A DNA stretch of 64,000 nt from the NCBI RefSeq assembly GCF_029223285.1, contig NZ_JARHUJ010000003.1:806001-870000 (forward strand). The letters run 5' to 3'. The position numbers and the translations under genes are program-made. The notes under the pieces are model-generated. The model was not told the DNA's origin. It saw only the letters and a list, made by a program, of their open reading frames with translations, and did not search any database. Every line of letters starts with the position of its first letter. The stretch's first letter is position 1. Positions 50,898-58,995 of the stretch are shown here, one piece after another. This DNA comes from Paraflavitalea sp. CAU 1676. GTDB taxonomy: Bacteria; Bacteroidota; Bacteroidia; Chitinophagales; Chitinophagaceae.

Positions 50898-52532
50898 ATG
50901 AGTCAACAAACCAAGTGGTCCCAGTTCGGTGTTCTAATCATCGTATTCTTTTTCTGGGGCTTCGTAGCTGCGTCCAACAGCATCTTTATCCCTTTTTGTA
51001 AGAAGTTCTTCAACCTGGATCAGATCCAGTCACAGCTGGTAGGCTCGGCCTTTTATGGCGCTTACTTTTATGGCTCTCTTATCCTTTATTTAATGTCCGC
51101 GATCAGCGGTACCGACCTGTTGAACAAGATCGGTTATAAAAAGGGTATCATATTCGGTTTGTTGATCTCGGTGGTAGGTGCCCTGTCGCTGGCTTTCATC
51201 AGCGGTTCGGGTAATGCTACGTTCGGTCTCGTATTATTATCTTTCTTCATCATTGCCCTGGGCTTCTCCCTGCAGCAAACCTCTGCGCAGCCTTTCGCCA
51301 TTGCATTGGGTAGTCCGGAAACGGGCGCTCACCGTCTTAACATGGGTGGTAGCGTCAACTCTTTCGGTACTTTGCTGGGCCCCCTCGTGGTGAGCGTGGT
51401 ATTGTTTGGCAGCGTTGCTGCTAAGAAAGAAGCTTCGATCACCAATATCCAGACCCTGTATTTCTTCCTATCCGGTTTGTTCCTCCTGGCTGCAGCCATC
51501 TTCGCTTTTGCCAAATTGCCCAAGACCACTTCCGACGAAAAGCTGGAAAAGAGTCCCAAGGCCCTCTATACTTTATTAATTATCGGTCTCATCTTCCTGC
51601 CGGTACTGTTTGCCGATTTCGTAAAAGAGCAAACTGGGATCAGCAAAACGGCCATCGTGATCGGTTCACTGGTGATCATCCTGGGCATCCTGTTCACCTC
51701 TATGTTCCTGTCGTCTAAGAATCCTGCCGGCTGGGGTGCTATGCAGTATCCTCAACTGGTGCTGGGTATGGTGGCCATCTTCGTATACGTAGGGGTGGAA
51801 GTTACCATCGACAACAACTTTGCGGCCCTGTTGAAACTGCCTGCTTTTGGCGGTTACGACGAATCGGAGATCGCTCACCTGGTGTCCTTGTACTGGGGTA
51901 GTTTGATGATCGGCCGCTGGACCGGCGCCGTGAGCGTGTTCAACCTGCCCAAGAACACGAAACGCATCCTCGGCCTCGTGGTGCCCATCGTTGCCTTTGG
52001 ACTCATTTTGCTGGTGAACTACCTGAAAGGGGATAACGTGGTGGAAGAGTTCCTCCCCTACCTCATTCCCATCATCATTGCAGCTCTGGCCTTCCTGTTT
52101 GCGGAAGAAAAGCCAGTGAAGCTGTTGCTGACCGTATCGGTACTGGCAGCAGTTGCGATCCTGATCTCCCTGGTAACTACGGGTATGGTTTCGAACTTCG
52201 CTATCATCAGCTGCGGTCTTTGCTGCTCGGTGATGTGGCCTTGTATCTTTGCGCTGGCCGTAACCGGATTGGGTAAATATACCAGCCAGGGTTCAGCCTT
52301 CCTGATCATGATGATCCTGGGTGGTGCGATCATTCCGCCGGCTCAGGGCGCCATCATCGACATCGATGCGGCCAGGATTGCGAGCGGTGGTGAAGGCCTC
52401 AATTTCACCCACCTGTCTTATATCCTGCCGTTGATCTGCTTTGCTTACCTCGCCTGGCATGCGCTTAAGACGAAGGGCGTGTTGAAAAAACAAGGCCTGG
52501 ATATCGATGCCCAGGTAGCAGGAGGTCACTAA
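50898..52532 (+). CDS. FucP/GluP-like MFS sugar:proton symporter
   Basis: A 544-residue membrane protein with 12 or more helices. The N-terminus (FGVLIIVFFFWGFVAASNSIFIPFCKKFFNL) and LGFSLQQTSAQPFAIALGSPETGAHRLN with GGSVNSFGTLLGP are the hallmarks of the FucP/glucose-galactose permease branch. It is 100 residues longer than FucP because of extra helices around residues 225-275. Followed 66 nt later by a ROK kinase, so glucose (or a similar hexose) is the likely substrate. Its own terminator follows. Confidence 0.88.
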   Translation: MSQQTKWSQFGVLIIVFFFWGFVAASNSIFIPFCKKFFNLDQIQSQLVGSAFYGAYFYGSLILYLMSAISGTDLLNKIGYKKGIIFGLLISVVGALSLAFISGSGNATFGLVLLSFFIIALGFSLQQTSAQPFAIALGSPETGAHRLNMGGSVNSFGTLLGPLVVSVVLFGSVAAKKEASITNIQTLYFFLSGLFLLAAAIFAFAKLPKTTSDEKLEKSPKALYTLLIIGLIFLPVLFADFVKEQTGISKTAIVIGSLVIILGILFTSMFLSSKNPAGWGAMQYPQLVLGMVAIFVYVGVEVTIDNNFAALLKLPAFGGYDESEIAHLVSLYWGSLMIGRWTGAVSVFNLPKNTKRILGLVVPIVAFGLILLVNYLKGDNVVEEFLPYLIPIIIAALAFLFAEEKPVKLLLTVSVLAAVAILISLVTTGMVSNFAIISCGLCCSVMWPCIFALAVTGLGKYTSQGSAFLIMMILGGAIIPPAQGAIIDIDAARIASGGEGLNFTHLSYILPLICFAYLAWHALKTKGVLKKQGLDIDAQVAGGH

Positions 52533-52557
52533 TCAACCAAAATAATTTGTACATTGC

Positions 52558-52586
52558 GTCCCGCTTACACGCGGGACCTTTTTTTA
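52558..52586 (+). terminator. Intrinsic terminator after the sugar symporter
   Basis: A 7-bp stem (GTCCCGC / GCGGGAC) with TTACAC loop is followed directly by CTTTTTTTAT, 26 nt after the stop. It lies between the transporter and the ROK gene and may be read through partially, since the kinase starts only 12 nt beyond it. Confidence 0.75.
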
Positions 52587-52598
52587 TAACACAAACAC

Positions 52599-53585
52599 AT
52601 GGCAATCAGTCAAAAGCAAGAGCTTGCTATCGGCATCGACATTGGCGGCACCAACACCGTATTTGGTATTGTAGATCATCGGGGGGATATCACTTACCGG
52701 GGTGCCATTTCTACCAGGAAACACAACAATGTTAGCGACTATATCGATGAATTGTATGAGGCACTTTTGCCTGCGATCAACGAGGTGGGCGGCATCGGAG
52801 TGATCAAGGGTATCGGCATCGGCGCACCCAATGGCAACTACTACAATGGTACCATCGAGTATGCGCCCAACCTGCCCTGGAAGGGTGTGATCCACCTGGC
52901 GCAACTGATGACCGATAAGTTTGCTGTTCCTTGCTCGCTGACCAATGATGCCAATGCAGCTGCTGTTGGTGAAATGATGTACGGCGTGGCCCGTGGCATG
53001 AAGGACTTTATCATGATCACCCTGGGTACGGGCGTGGGCAGCGGTATCGTCGCCAATGGCCAGCTGATCTACGGTCATGATGGCTTTGCCGGCGAACTGG
53101 GGCATACCACCATCATCCCCGACGGCCGCAAGCACAAGGGCACGGGCCTGCATGGTTCGCTCGAAGCCTATGCTTCGGCTACCGGCGTGGCGCTCACTGC
53201 CATCGAGTTCCTCGACAAAGATCCGCATCGCGATAGCCTGTTGCGCAATTATGCCAAAGAAGAGATCGACAGCCGTATCGTATACGACTGTGCGGTACAG
53301 GGCGACAAACTGGCGCAGGAAGTATATGAGTTTACCGGCAAGGTGCTGGGCCTCGCTTTGGCCAATTTCGTGATGTTCTCTTCGCCCGAAGCCATCATTT
53401 TGTTTGGCGGTATGACGAAGGCAGGCGACCTGATCCTGAAGCCTACCCGCGAGCATATGGAGAAGAACATGCTGCCCATATTCCAAAACAAGATCAAGTT
53501 ACTGTTCTCCGAACTCAAGGAAGCCGATGCGGCCATCCTGGGCGCCAGCGCGCTGGTGTGGGAAATGAAAGCACAAGTAGTATAA
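52599..53585 (+). CDS. ROK-family sugar kinase (glucokinase-like) lacking the zinc cysteines
   Basis: A 328-residue cytosolic kinase. The phosphate-binding motif is IGIDIGGTNTVFGIVD (about 11-26), with TNDANAAAVGE (about 113-123) carrying the catalytic Asp and LGTGVGSGIVANGQL downstream. The ROK signature region is GELGHTTIIPDGRKHKGTGLHGSLEAYAS. The usual CxCGxxGCxE zinc ligands are replaced by Lys, Lys and Ser at the Cys sites, keeping only the histidine of GH and the final glutamate. Glucose is the likely substrate given the upstream hexose symporter and the nearby glycogen genes. Confidence 0.88.
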   Translation: MAISQKQELAIGIDIGGTNTVFGIVDHRGDITYRGAISTRKHNNVSDYIDELYEALLPAINEVGGIGVIKGIGIGAPNGNYYNGTIEYAPNLPWKGVIHLAQLMTDKFAVPCSLTNDANAAAVGEMMYGVARGMKDFIMITLGTGVGSGIVANGQLIYGHDGFAGELGHTTIIPDGRKHKGTGLHGSLEAYASATGVALTAIEFLDKDPHRDSLLRNYAKEEIDSRIVYDCAVQGDKLAQEVYEFTGKVLGLALANFVMFSSPEAIILFGGMTKAGDLILKPTREHMEKNMLPIFQNKIKLLFSELKEADAAILGASALVWEMKAQVV

Positions 53586-53590
53586 AAAAA

Positions 53591-53610
53591 GACCTGCCTG
53601 CCGGCAGGTC
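53591..53610 (-). terminator. Intrinsic terminator for the phosphodiester glycosidase gene
   Basis: On the minus strand, GACCTGCC-GGCA-GGCAGGTC, a perfect 8-bp stem, then TTTTTTTATA. It lies 33 nt beyond the stop of the minus-strand gene at 53643 and just after the ROK stop. Confidence 0.75.
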
Positions 53611-53626
53611 GATACCATATTCTTTG

Positions 53627-53660
53627 CAAGGCAGTAACCCGGTTACTGCCTTGTTTTTTT
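53627..53660 (+). terminator. Intrinsic terminator for the ROK gene, overlapping the convergent gene's end
   Basis: A perfect 13-bp inverted repeat (CAAGGCAGTAACC / GGTTACTGCCTTG) around a single C is followed by TTTTTTT. The right arm and T-run form the last codons and stop of the convergent gene (C-terminal KKTRQ), so regulatory and coding sequence coincide. Confidence 0.75.
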
Positions 53661-54608
53661 GTCCTTTTCGCGGATGATGAACACGGCGGGTACCGAACGC
53701 TGACCACCTTTATCGGATGGCTGAATGGTTTCTTTGCCGTTCACGAGTACGCAGCTGCTGCCGCCGCCATCAAGGTTGAGCGCTTCCACGCAGCCGAGAT
53801 CGGCCAGTATCTTTGCTTCTTCGGCCAGGGTAGCGCCTTCGGCCAGGCCGGGAAATCGCCCTTGTATCGCCAGGATGATCAATTGCCGCTTGGCAGTATA
53901 CCCCATAGCCGTGCGCGGGTGCACGTCTTTCTCCCCGTTCACGAACATCTGCTCTTCTTCATTCGTCACATTCACCACGCCTTCTTTTACCAGTACCGGC
54001 CCACCACCAATGGCGGTATTCATCTTCCACCATTTCCATTGGTCGAGGGTATTGAGGTCTTCAAACGACGGATCGGGATTGGCTCCTTTCGCCAGGATAG
54101 GCCGTTCCTGAAAGGCATAGGGCCAGCGTTGGGCCGTATCCGTATACAACCAGGCTACATCGGCGCGGCGGTGTTTCGTGATGCCAATGGCGCTTCGGGT
54201 GGGATAATAGAAAGAATCGGTGCCTTTTTGCTGCAGGGCCGGTTGATTGTAGGATACCACAAAACCATCCCTGATCACCGTATTGAGGTTTTGGTTGGTG
54301 GCGAAGGAGAAAAAGGTGCCGTTCATGACCACCAGCGGTTTCTTTTCCTTTTCGTAGAACTGCGTGGGGGTATAACGTTTGCCCTCGCCGATCTGGGTGG
54401 TGAACTCCAGCCTGCGGTCTTTGAGATTGACCACTACGCAATAGGCTATAAAAGGCCGGCCGTTGACGGAGTCGGTGGTCTTGTACACCTGTACGCCGGC
54501 GGGTAATTTACCAAAGGCGCTGTCGGCGCGTTTCCAATCGAGTTGAGCGAAACAAAAAGGAGCATACAGAATGGTCAGTATGCTCCCTAACAGTAATGTC
54601 TTTTTCAA
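53643..54608 (-). CDS. Exported phosphodiester glycosidase (NAGPA domain)
   Basis: A 321-residue protein with a signal peptide (MKKTLLLGSILTILYAPFCFAQ). The domain is of the NAGPA/DUF2233 type: RPFIAYCVVVNLKDRRLEFTTQ, VVMNGTFFSFATNQN, NPDPSFEDL, HPRTAMGYTAKRQLIILAIQG and LGCVEALNLDGGGSSCVLVNG. In this family the last motif (LDGGGSS) is the metal- and substrate-binding site. Related proteins uncover N-acetylglucosamine-1-phosphodiesters; the substrate here is unknown. It follows lipA by 34 nt. Confidence 0.88.
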   Translation of the reverse strand: MKKTLLLGSILTILYAPFCFAQLDWKRADSAFGKLPAGVQVYKTTDSVNGRPFIAYCVVVNLKDRRLEFTTQIGEGKRYTPTQFYEKEKKPLVVMNGTFFSFATNQNLNTVIRDGFVVSYNQPALQQKGTDSFYYPTRSAIGITKHRRADVAWLYTDTAQRWPYAFQERPILAKGANPDPSFEDLNTLDQWKWWKMNTAIGGGPVLVKEGVVNVTNEEEQMFVNGEKDVHPRTAMGYTAKRQLIILAIQGRFPGLAEGATLAEEAKILADLGCVEALNLDGGGSSCVLVNGKETIQPSDKGGQRSVPAVFIIREKDKKTRQ

Positions 54609-54642
54609 ACAGAAATATGTTAAGATTCAGGTTAATCGATGG

Positions 54643-55575
54643 TTAGGCTGTTACCTGTTGCTTTTGCAGCTTCCACGTGGATATTCCATAACCGGGTATC
54701 ACGTGTTTGTCGCTGTGGTACGAGGAACGCACCAGCGGACCGCTTTCCACATAGTCGAAGCCCATTTCATAACCGGCTTCGCGGAAGGCGGCGAACTCGT
54801 CGGGATGTACAAAGCGCAATACCGGCAGGTGTTTGCGCGTAGGCTGCAGGTATTGACCGATGGTGATTACATCCACACCGCTGTTGCGGAGGTCGCGCAT
54901 GGTTTGAAGTACTTCTTCCTTTTCTTCGCCCAGGCCAAGCATAATGCCGCTTTTGGTGCGCATGCCACCTTCTTTCAATATTTTCAGCACATCCATGCTG
55001 CGGCGGTATTTGGCCTGGATCCGCACCTGGCGGGTAAGCCTTTCTACCGTTTCGATGTTGTGGGATACCACTTCCGGAGCCGCTTCGATGATTCGTTGGA
55101 TATTCTCCTGCTGGCCTTTGAAATCGGGCACCAGGGTTTCGAGCGTTGTATTGGGATTCAGTGATTTGATGGCTTTGATGGTATTGTACCAGATGATACT
55201 GCCGCCGTCTTTCAGCTCGTCGCGATCGACGGAGGTCACCACAGCATGTTTTACCTGCATGAGGTAAATGGCTTCCGCCACGCGCTGGGGTTCGTCCCAA
55301 TCCACCGCATCCGGCCTGCCTGTTGCTACGGCACAGAAGCCACAGCTGCGGGTACAAACGTTACCCAGGATCATAAAGGTGGCTGTTCCTTCTCCCCAGC
55401 ACTCTCCCATATTGGGACAATTACCGCTCTCACAGATCGTGTGCAGCTTGTGCGTATCTACCAGACCGCGTACATGTTTGTAATTTTCGCCGGTGGGCAA
55501 CTTAACCCGTAGCCAATTGGGTTTCTTGATCTTAGACGATTCGGGTACTGTATTGATTATCGGTAGTTCCTGCAT
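54643..55575 (-). CDS. lipA: Lipoyl synthase
   Basis: A 310-residue radical-SAM enzyme that inserts two sulfurs into octanoyl groups on E2 and GcvH. The auxiliary cluster ligands are in [12 protein letters not shown] (CX4CX5C), the radical SAM cluster in CTRSCGFC (CX3CX2C), and the closing RSSY is in VRSSYHSD near the C-terminus. Both clusters are intact. An upstream TTG at 55605 would add ten residues; the ATG at 55575 is preferred. A promoter-like element lies 75 nt upstream. Confidence 0.97.
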   Translation of the reverse strand: MQELPIINTVPESSKIKKPNWLRVKLPTGENYKHVRGLVDTHKLHTICESGNCPNMGECWGEGTATFMILGNVCTRSCGFCAVATGRPDAVDWDEPQRVAEAIYLMQVKHAVVTSVDRDELKDGGSIIWYNTIKAIKSLNPNTTLETLVPDFKGQQENIQRIIEAAPEVVSHNIETVERLTRQVRIQAKYRRSMDVLKILKEGGMRTKSGIMLGLGEEKEEVLQTMRDLRNSGVDVITIGQYLQPTRKHLPVLRFVHPDEFAAFREAGYEMGFDYVESGPLVRSSYHSDKHVIPGYGISTWKLQKQQVTA

Positions 55576-55650
55576 AATTAGTCTTTCAGTGATCTGTATC
55601 AACAACTTAGCACAGCCAGTTGTTCAATGGGCAGCCACCGGCTGCGCCGA

Positions 55651-55658
55651 CAAAAATA
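55651..55658 (-). promoter_or_regulatory. Putative lipA promoter -7 element (TATTTTTG)
   Basis: Exact TAnnTTTG on the minus strand, 75 nt above the lipA ATG and immediately downstream of the previous gene's stop at 55661. A TTG lies only 16 nt further up, short of the usual spacing. Confidence 0.4.
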
Positions 55659-55660
55659 CA

Positions 55661-56464
55661 TCACTTTCTCCTTCCAAGCAGCAGGGTTACATATCCGCAG
55701 AAGAAAAACGTTTTTTCCTTGTTATAGGCCATCTGGGAGACCTTTTGGGGGTAGTATTCGGCATTGACACCTACCTCTACTGCCGTGACGGTTTCGTTAA
55801 AACGGCCGAAATCGAAGCGCAAACCCGCTTTGGCATGAGCCCCCGGGCGGAGTTCAACCTCATTCCAGCCGGTGGTAAAACCGGCTGCCCCGATCACCAG
55901 GTAGCTGCTGTCGATGATGGTAGGATAGCTGGAGCGGAGTCGCTCCCGGTTCTTACCCTCCACATCAACCAGGTAAGGCTTTTGGAAACCGAGCGATACA
56001 CCGCCGGCGTAAGCTGCCATCACGGCCACGCCGTTCTTGTTGCCTTTGCCACCGATGATGCGCTGCTGGCCCATGCCAAACTTGAGCTGGTAGAAATTAT
56101 TGGTTTTACCGTAGACTACGCTGTTCACATTGAACGCCCCGACGGCGTAGGAGGTCCTTTTTTCTTTGGGATGCTTCTTTTCGTTGAGTTCGATCTGGAA
56201 GATATTGGCCACCCGGTTGCTTTTAAAGCGGCCCCACTCGTACGACAATCCGTAACCGTCGGTGGATAACTTTATGCCAAATATGCCTTGTTTGTTAAAT
56301 ATGATCTCTCCTTCTTCTTCCATTTTCATGAGCTTGGCTACCTGCTCACGTTTTGCCGCTTTCTTATCCTTTCTGGCTGTGGGCGACTTGGGTGCTGGAT
56401 TATCCTGAGCCCATATACTGCCTGCTATTAGAGCTATGACGATTGACAAAACAAGTTTCTTCAC
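55661..56464 (-). CDS. Outer-membrane beta-barrel-like hypothetical protein
   Basis: A 267-residue exported protein: signal peptide MKKLVLSIVIALIAGSIWAQ, then a charged linker (about 21-55; KSPTARKDKKAAKREQVAKLMKMEEEGE). The rest alternates hydrophobic and aromatic strands (FGIKLSTDGYGLSYEWGRF, YAVGAFNVNSVVYGK, YQLKFGMGQQ, VEVGVNAEYYPQ), as in small outer-membrane barrels. It ends in RRK rather than a terminal aromatic. Function unknown. Divergent from the OsmC gene, 49 nt away. Confidence 0.6.
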   Translation of the reverse strand: MKKLVLSIVIALIAGSIWAQDNPAPKSPTARKDKKAAKREQVAKLMKMEEEGEIIFNKQGIFGIKLSTDGYGLSYEWGRFKSNRVANIFQIELNEKKHPKEKRTSYAVGAFNVNSVVYGKTNNFYQLKFGMGQQRIIGGKGNKNGVAVMAAYAGGVSLGFQKPYLVDVEGKNRERLRSSYPTIIDSSYLVIGAAGFTTGWNEVELRPGAHAKAGLRFDFGRFNETVTAVEVGVNAEYYPQKVSQMAYNKEKTFFFCGYVTLLLGRRK

Positions 56465-56499
56465 CGGCTGTGATTTAATTATTCAACGTAAATTTAAGG

Positions 56500-56507
56500 C
56501 AAAATTA
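56500..56507 (-). promoter_or_regulatory. Putative promoter -7 element for the barrel gene (TAATTTTG)
   Basis: Exact TAnnTTTG on the minus strand, 35 nt above the ATG at 56464. No clear -33 box; it sits in the short divergent space and reaches almost to the OsmC start. Confidence 0.4.
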
Positions 56508-56513
56508 CACATA

Positions 56514-56945
56514 ATGACCTCTACTGTTGTTTACGAAGGAAACCTGAAAACGGTTTGTACTCATTTAAAATCAGGCACTCAGATTTTTACCGATCCACCG
56601 GTGGACAACCAGGGCAAGGGCGAGTCATTCTCTCCTACCGACCTGATGGCTACTTCACTCGGTGCGTGCATGCTGACGATTATGGGTATTAAGGCGCGCG
56701 ATCTGGAGGTAGACCTCACCGATACGAAGATCGAGGTGGAGAAGCTCATGGCCGCCGACCCACGCCGGGTAAGCGGTATCAATGTAACCTTCAGCTTTCC
56801 CGAAACGCTGGTGGTGGATGAAAAGAATAAAACGATCCTGGAACGCGCAGCACATACCTGTCCGGTTATGTATAGCATTCACCCCGATATCGTAGTGAAT
56901 GTGACTTTCAACTGGAACCCGGCTACCATCACCCTCAAGGTATAA
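56514..56945 (+). CDS. OsmC-family peroxiredoxin
   Basis: A 143-residue cytosolic protein of the OsmC/Ohr superfamily, which reduces organic hydroperoxides with a pair of active cysteines. The first cysteine is in TSLGACMLTIMGIKARD (about residue 50), and the second lies in ERAAHTCPVMYSIHPD (about 116). The N-terminal FTDPPVDNQGKGESFSPTDLMA is the usual substrate-pocket region. The frame extends 26 codons upstream into the divergent gene, so ATG 56514 is chosen. A terminator follows. Confidence 0.9.
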   Translation: MTSTVVYEGNLKTVCTHLKSGTQIFTDPPVDNQGKGESFSPTDLMATSLGACMLTIMGIKARDLEVDLTDTKIEVEKLMAADPRRVSGINVTFSFPETLVVDEKNKTILERAAHTCPVMYSIHPDIVVNVTFNWNPATITLKV

Positions 56946-56980
56946 GTAGCGCCTGAATGGCAAAAAGTTTTTAGTATCAT

Positions 56981-57012
56981 AATGCCCGGACTCAACCCTC
57001 CGGGCATTTTTA
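56981..57012 (+). terminator. Intrinsic terminator after the OsmC gene
   Basis: A 10-bp stem (AATGCCCGGA / TCCGGGCATT) with an 8-nt loop followed by TTTTAA. It lies between the convergent OsmC and DUF2851 genes and could also serve the minus strand. Confidence 0.75.
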
Positions 57013-57033
57013 ATGTCAGCCCCTGGCCGCTCC

Positions 57034-58302
57034 CTATTGCAAACTTCGCTTCAACAAGGCATTGCCTACCGCACAATCCAGGCAGCGTTTCCGGTCGCAG
57101 TAACTGTGCTTGAGTTCCAGGAGGGCCTGCGATTCAAAAGCATTGGCGATCCCCACCCCACAGTCCTTAAAGCCTTGTGTAATTTTATTGTCCTCAGCCT
57201 CCATTTCCAGCAGCCATTGCATGGCCCTGTCTTTATATTCCTGTTCCTGGCGGATATATCCATAAGCAAATAATGCAGGCACGATGGTATTGATGATAAT
57301 GTGACGGATGAGGTTATTGCCGGCATGCTTGGGCCGGTATACAGAAGGGGTATCGAATGTATAATGCTGCTGCCAGTAGCCGCTGGCCGATGTGTCGAGC
57401 AAGGCTTTAACGTTTTTTACTGAATTGATTTCCTTAATTTTTGAGAACAAATGACCTGACCGATGGACAAGCCCCGCCAACTGAGCAAGCCTGAGGGTAG
57501 GAAAAGACGCTGGTCGCATTCGGAGAAAGAGCGCGGCTGGCCCACTTTGCTGGAGCTTATACTTGGTATTATAGAACTGATAGGTTGTTTTTAACGTTCG
57601 CGCGTACTCGTCGTTGTAGTCTTTTTCCAGCAGCCCTGCCTGTCCTAGCAGCAATGCTTCGAGCTGCACCAGTTGATTTCTGTGTTTACCCAGCACTTTC
57701 AGTGGTATGCTGCGGGCCATGGTTTCGAAGCAATCTGCATTTACCTTCATCCCGAAGTTGCGCGCCAGCAACCACCAGAAGGCTTCTTCCCAATGCTGTT
57801 TATTTTGTTCCAGGAACTGAAACACCGCGGCCGATTTGCGCTGTAACCTTTCTACGAGCAGGCGTTCATTCCAGGAAAGCCAGGTGAGGCTTTTGGTATC
57901 TTTGATCTGGTTACTGCAGGCGATGAACCATTGGTTGTTCATCCAATCCTCATATTGCTTCAGTAATAGCTTGGAGATTCTGTCGCGCAGGGATAATACC
58001 GGTATCAGGCTGTCGTAATCTTCGAGATCGTCTTCCCACACAACGTGGAGGATCACTTTATCATAGTTGGCATCGTGCTGATGCGCATGCTTATACCAGA
58101 AGGAGGTTTTGATGTGCAGTTCAACCGGACCTACGATGGTGGCATTGCCGATGCGTATACGCGCCGCCAGGAAATCGGGCCCCTGATTGCTGTTCAGGTT
58201 GCCGGGATGAACGATCTCAAATGGCTCACCATTGGCGAACCGGAGTTGTGCTTTATTGAAATATTGGAATTGCCAGATAAACTGGAGTAGCCTTTCGGTC
58301 AT
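57034..58302 (-). CDS. DUF2851 protein
   Basis: A 422-residue soluble protein of the DUF2851 family, a lineage-typical family of Bacteroidota with no known function. Recognisable are FIWQFQYFNKAQLRFANGEPFEIVHPGNLN at the N-terminus, GPDFLAARIRIGNATIVGPVELHIK and HDANYDKVILHVVWEDD (about 77-93). The C-terminus has four cysteines or histidines in a cluster-like pattern (KDCGVG, HSYCDRKRCLDC), like a small metal site. It lies 105 nt downstream of maf. Confidence 0.85.
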   Translation of the reverse strand: MTERLLQFIWQFQYFNKAQLRFANGEPFEIVHPGNLNSNQGPDFLAARIRIGNATIVGPVELHIKTSFWYKHAHQHDANYDKVILHVVWEDDLEDYDSLIPVLSLRDRISKLLLKQYEDWMNNQWFIACSNQIKDTKSLTWLSWNERLLVERLQRKSAAVFQFLEQNKQHWEEAFWWLLARNFGMKVNADCFETMARSIPLKVLGKHRNQLVQLEALLLGQAGLLEKDYNDEYARTLKTTYQFYNTKYKLQQSGPAALFLRMRPASFPTLRLAQLAGLVHRSGHLFSKIKEINSVKNVKALLDTSASGYWQQHYTFDTPSVYRPKHAGNNLIRHIIINTIVPALFAYGYIRQEQEYKDRAMQWLLEMEAEDNKITQGFKDCGVGIANAFESQALLELKHSYCDRKRCLDCAVGNALLKRSLQ

Positions 58303-58407
58303 TGGATCTTACCTTTCCCGCATATACGAGATTTTCCAACCGCTGTATTGCTTCTCTCTTTTATTTTAAGGAAATGGTGGACCGGCACAGAAAGCTTGAG
58401 GAGGTCC

Positions 58408-58995
58408 TTAGCTGTTCAGGCCCTTCAATACCTGTACCACCCGGCTTACGGGCAGTCCCATCACGTTGTAGAAGTCGCCGTTGATGCGTTTGATGCCGGT
58501 AACACCGATCCATTCCTGGATGGCATAGGCGCCTGCCTTATCGAAGGGGCGGTATTTATCGACGTAGAAGGCTATTTCGCCCGTGGTAACGGGATGAAAC
58601 CACACTTCGGTGGTATCGGCAAAGGCGGTTTCTTCCCCATCGTGCAGGATAACCACGCCCGTGATCACCAGGTGCTTTTTTCCGGAGAGGGAACTGAGTA
58701 TATCGATCGCATCTTCGCGGTCTTTGGGTTTGCCAATGATCGCATTTTCGAGCACTACGACCGTATCGGCCGCTACGATGGTAGCGTTGTCTTTGTAGAG
58801 GCGGTATTCATCGCAGCGTTGCACTGCCAGCGCCTTCTCCCGGGCGATGTGCACCGGAATGGCGTCGGTAGACAGACCGGCCGGATAACTTTCATCGGTC
58901 GAGCGTACGATCACATCAAAGGGAATTTCGGCCCATTCCAGCAATTGTTTGCGGCGTGGCGACTGGGAGGCCAACACTACACGTTTAACAGCCAT
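58408..58995 (-). CDS. maf: Maf-family nucleotide pyrophosphatase
   Basis: A 195-residue enzyme. The Maf signature SQSPRRKQLLEWAEIPFDVI (about 10-29) and ADTVVVLENAIIGKP (about 70-84) are present, with the lysine- and glutamate-containing active site (KDREDAIDILSSLSGKKHLVITG). It hydrolyses nucleoside triphosphates such as dTTP/UTP or m7GTP to monophosphates; the exact preference is not clear. Its start overlaps the prenyltransferase stop by one base, so the genes are coupled. Confidence 0.93.
   Translation of the reverse strand: MAVKRVVLASQSPRRKQLLEWAEIPFDVIVRSTDESYPAGLSTDAIPVHIAREKALAVQRCDEYRLYKDNATIVAADTVVVLENAIIGKPKDREDAIDILSSLSGKKHLVITGVVILHDGEETAFADTTEVWFHPVTTGEIAFYVDKYRPFDKAGAYAIQEWIGVTGIKRINGDFYNVMGLPVSRVVQVLKGLNS

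Noticed and set aside
54571-55164. A 197-codon plus-strand frame
   Set aside because: Antisense to lipA, whose iron-sulfur motifs are intact.
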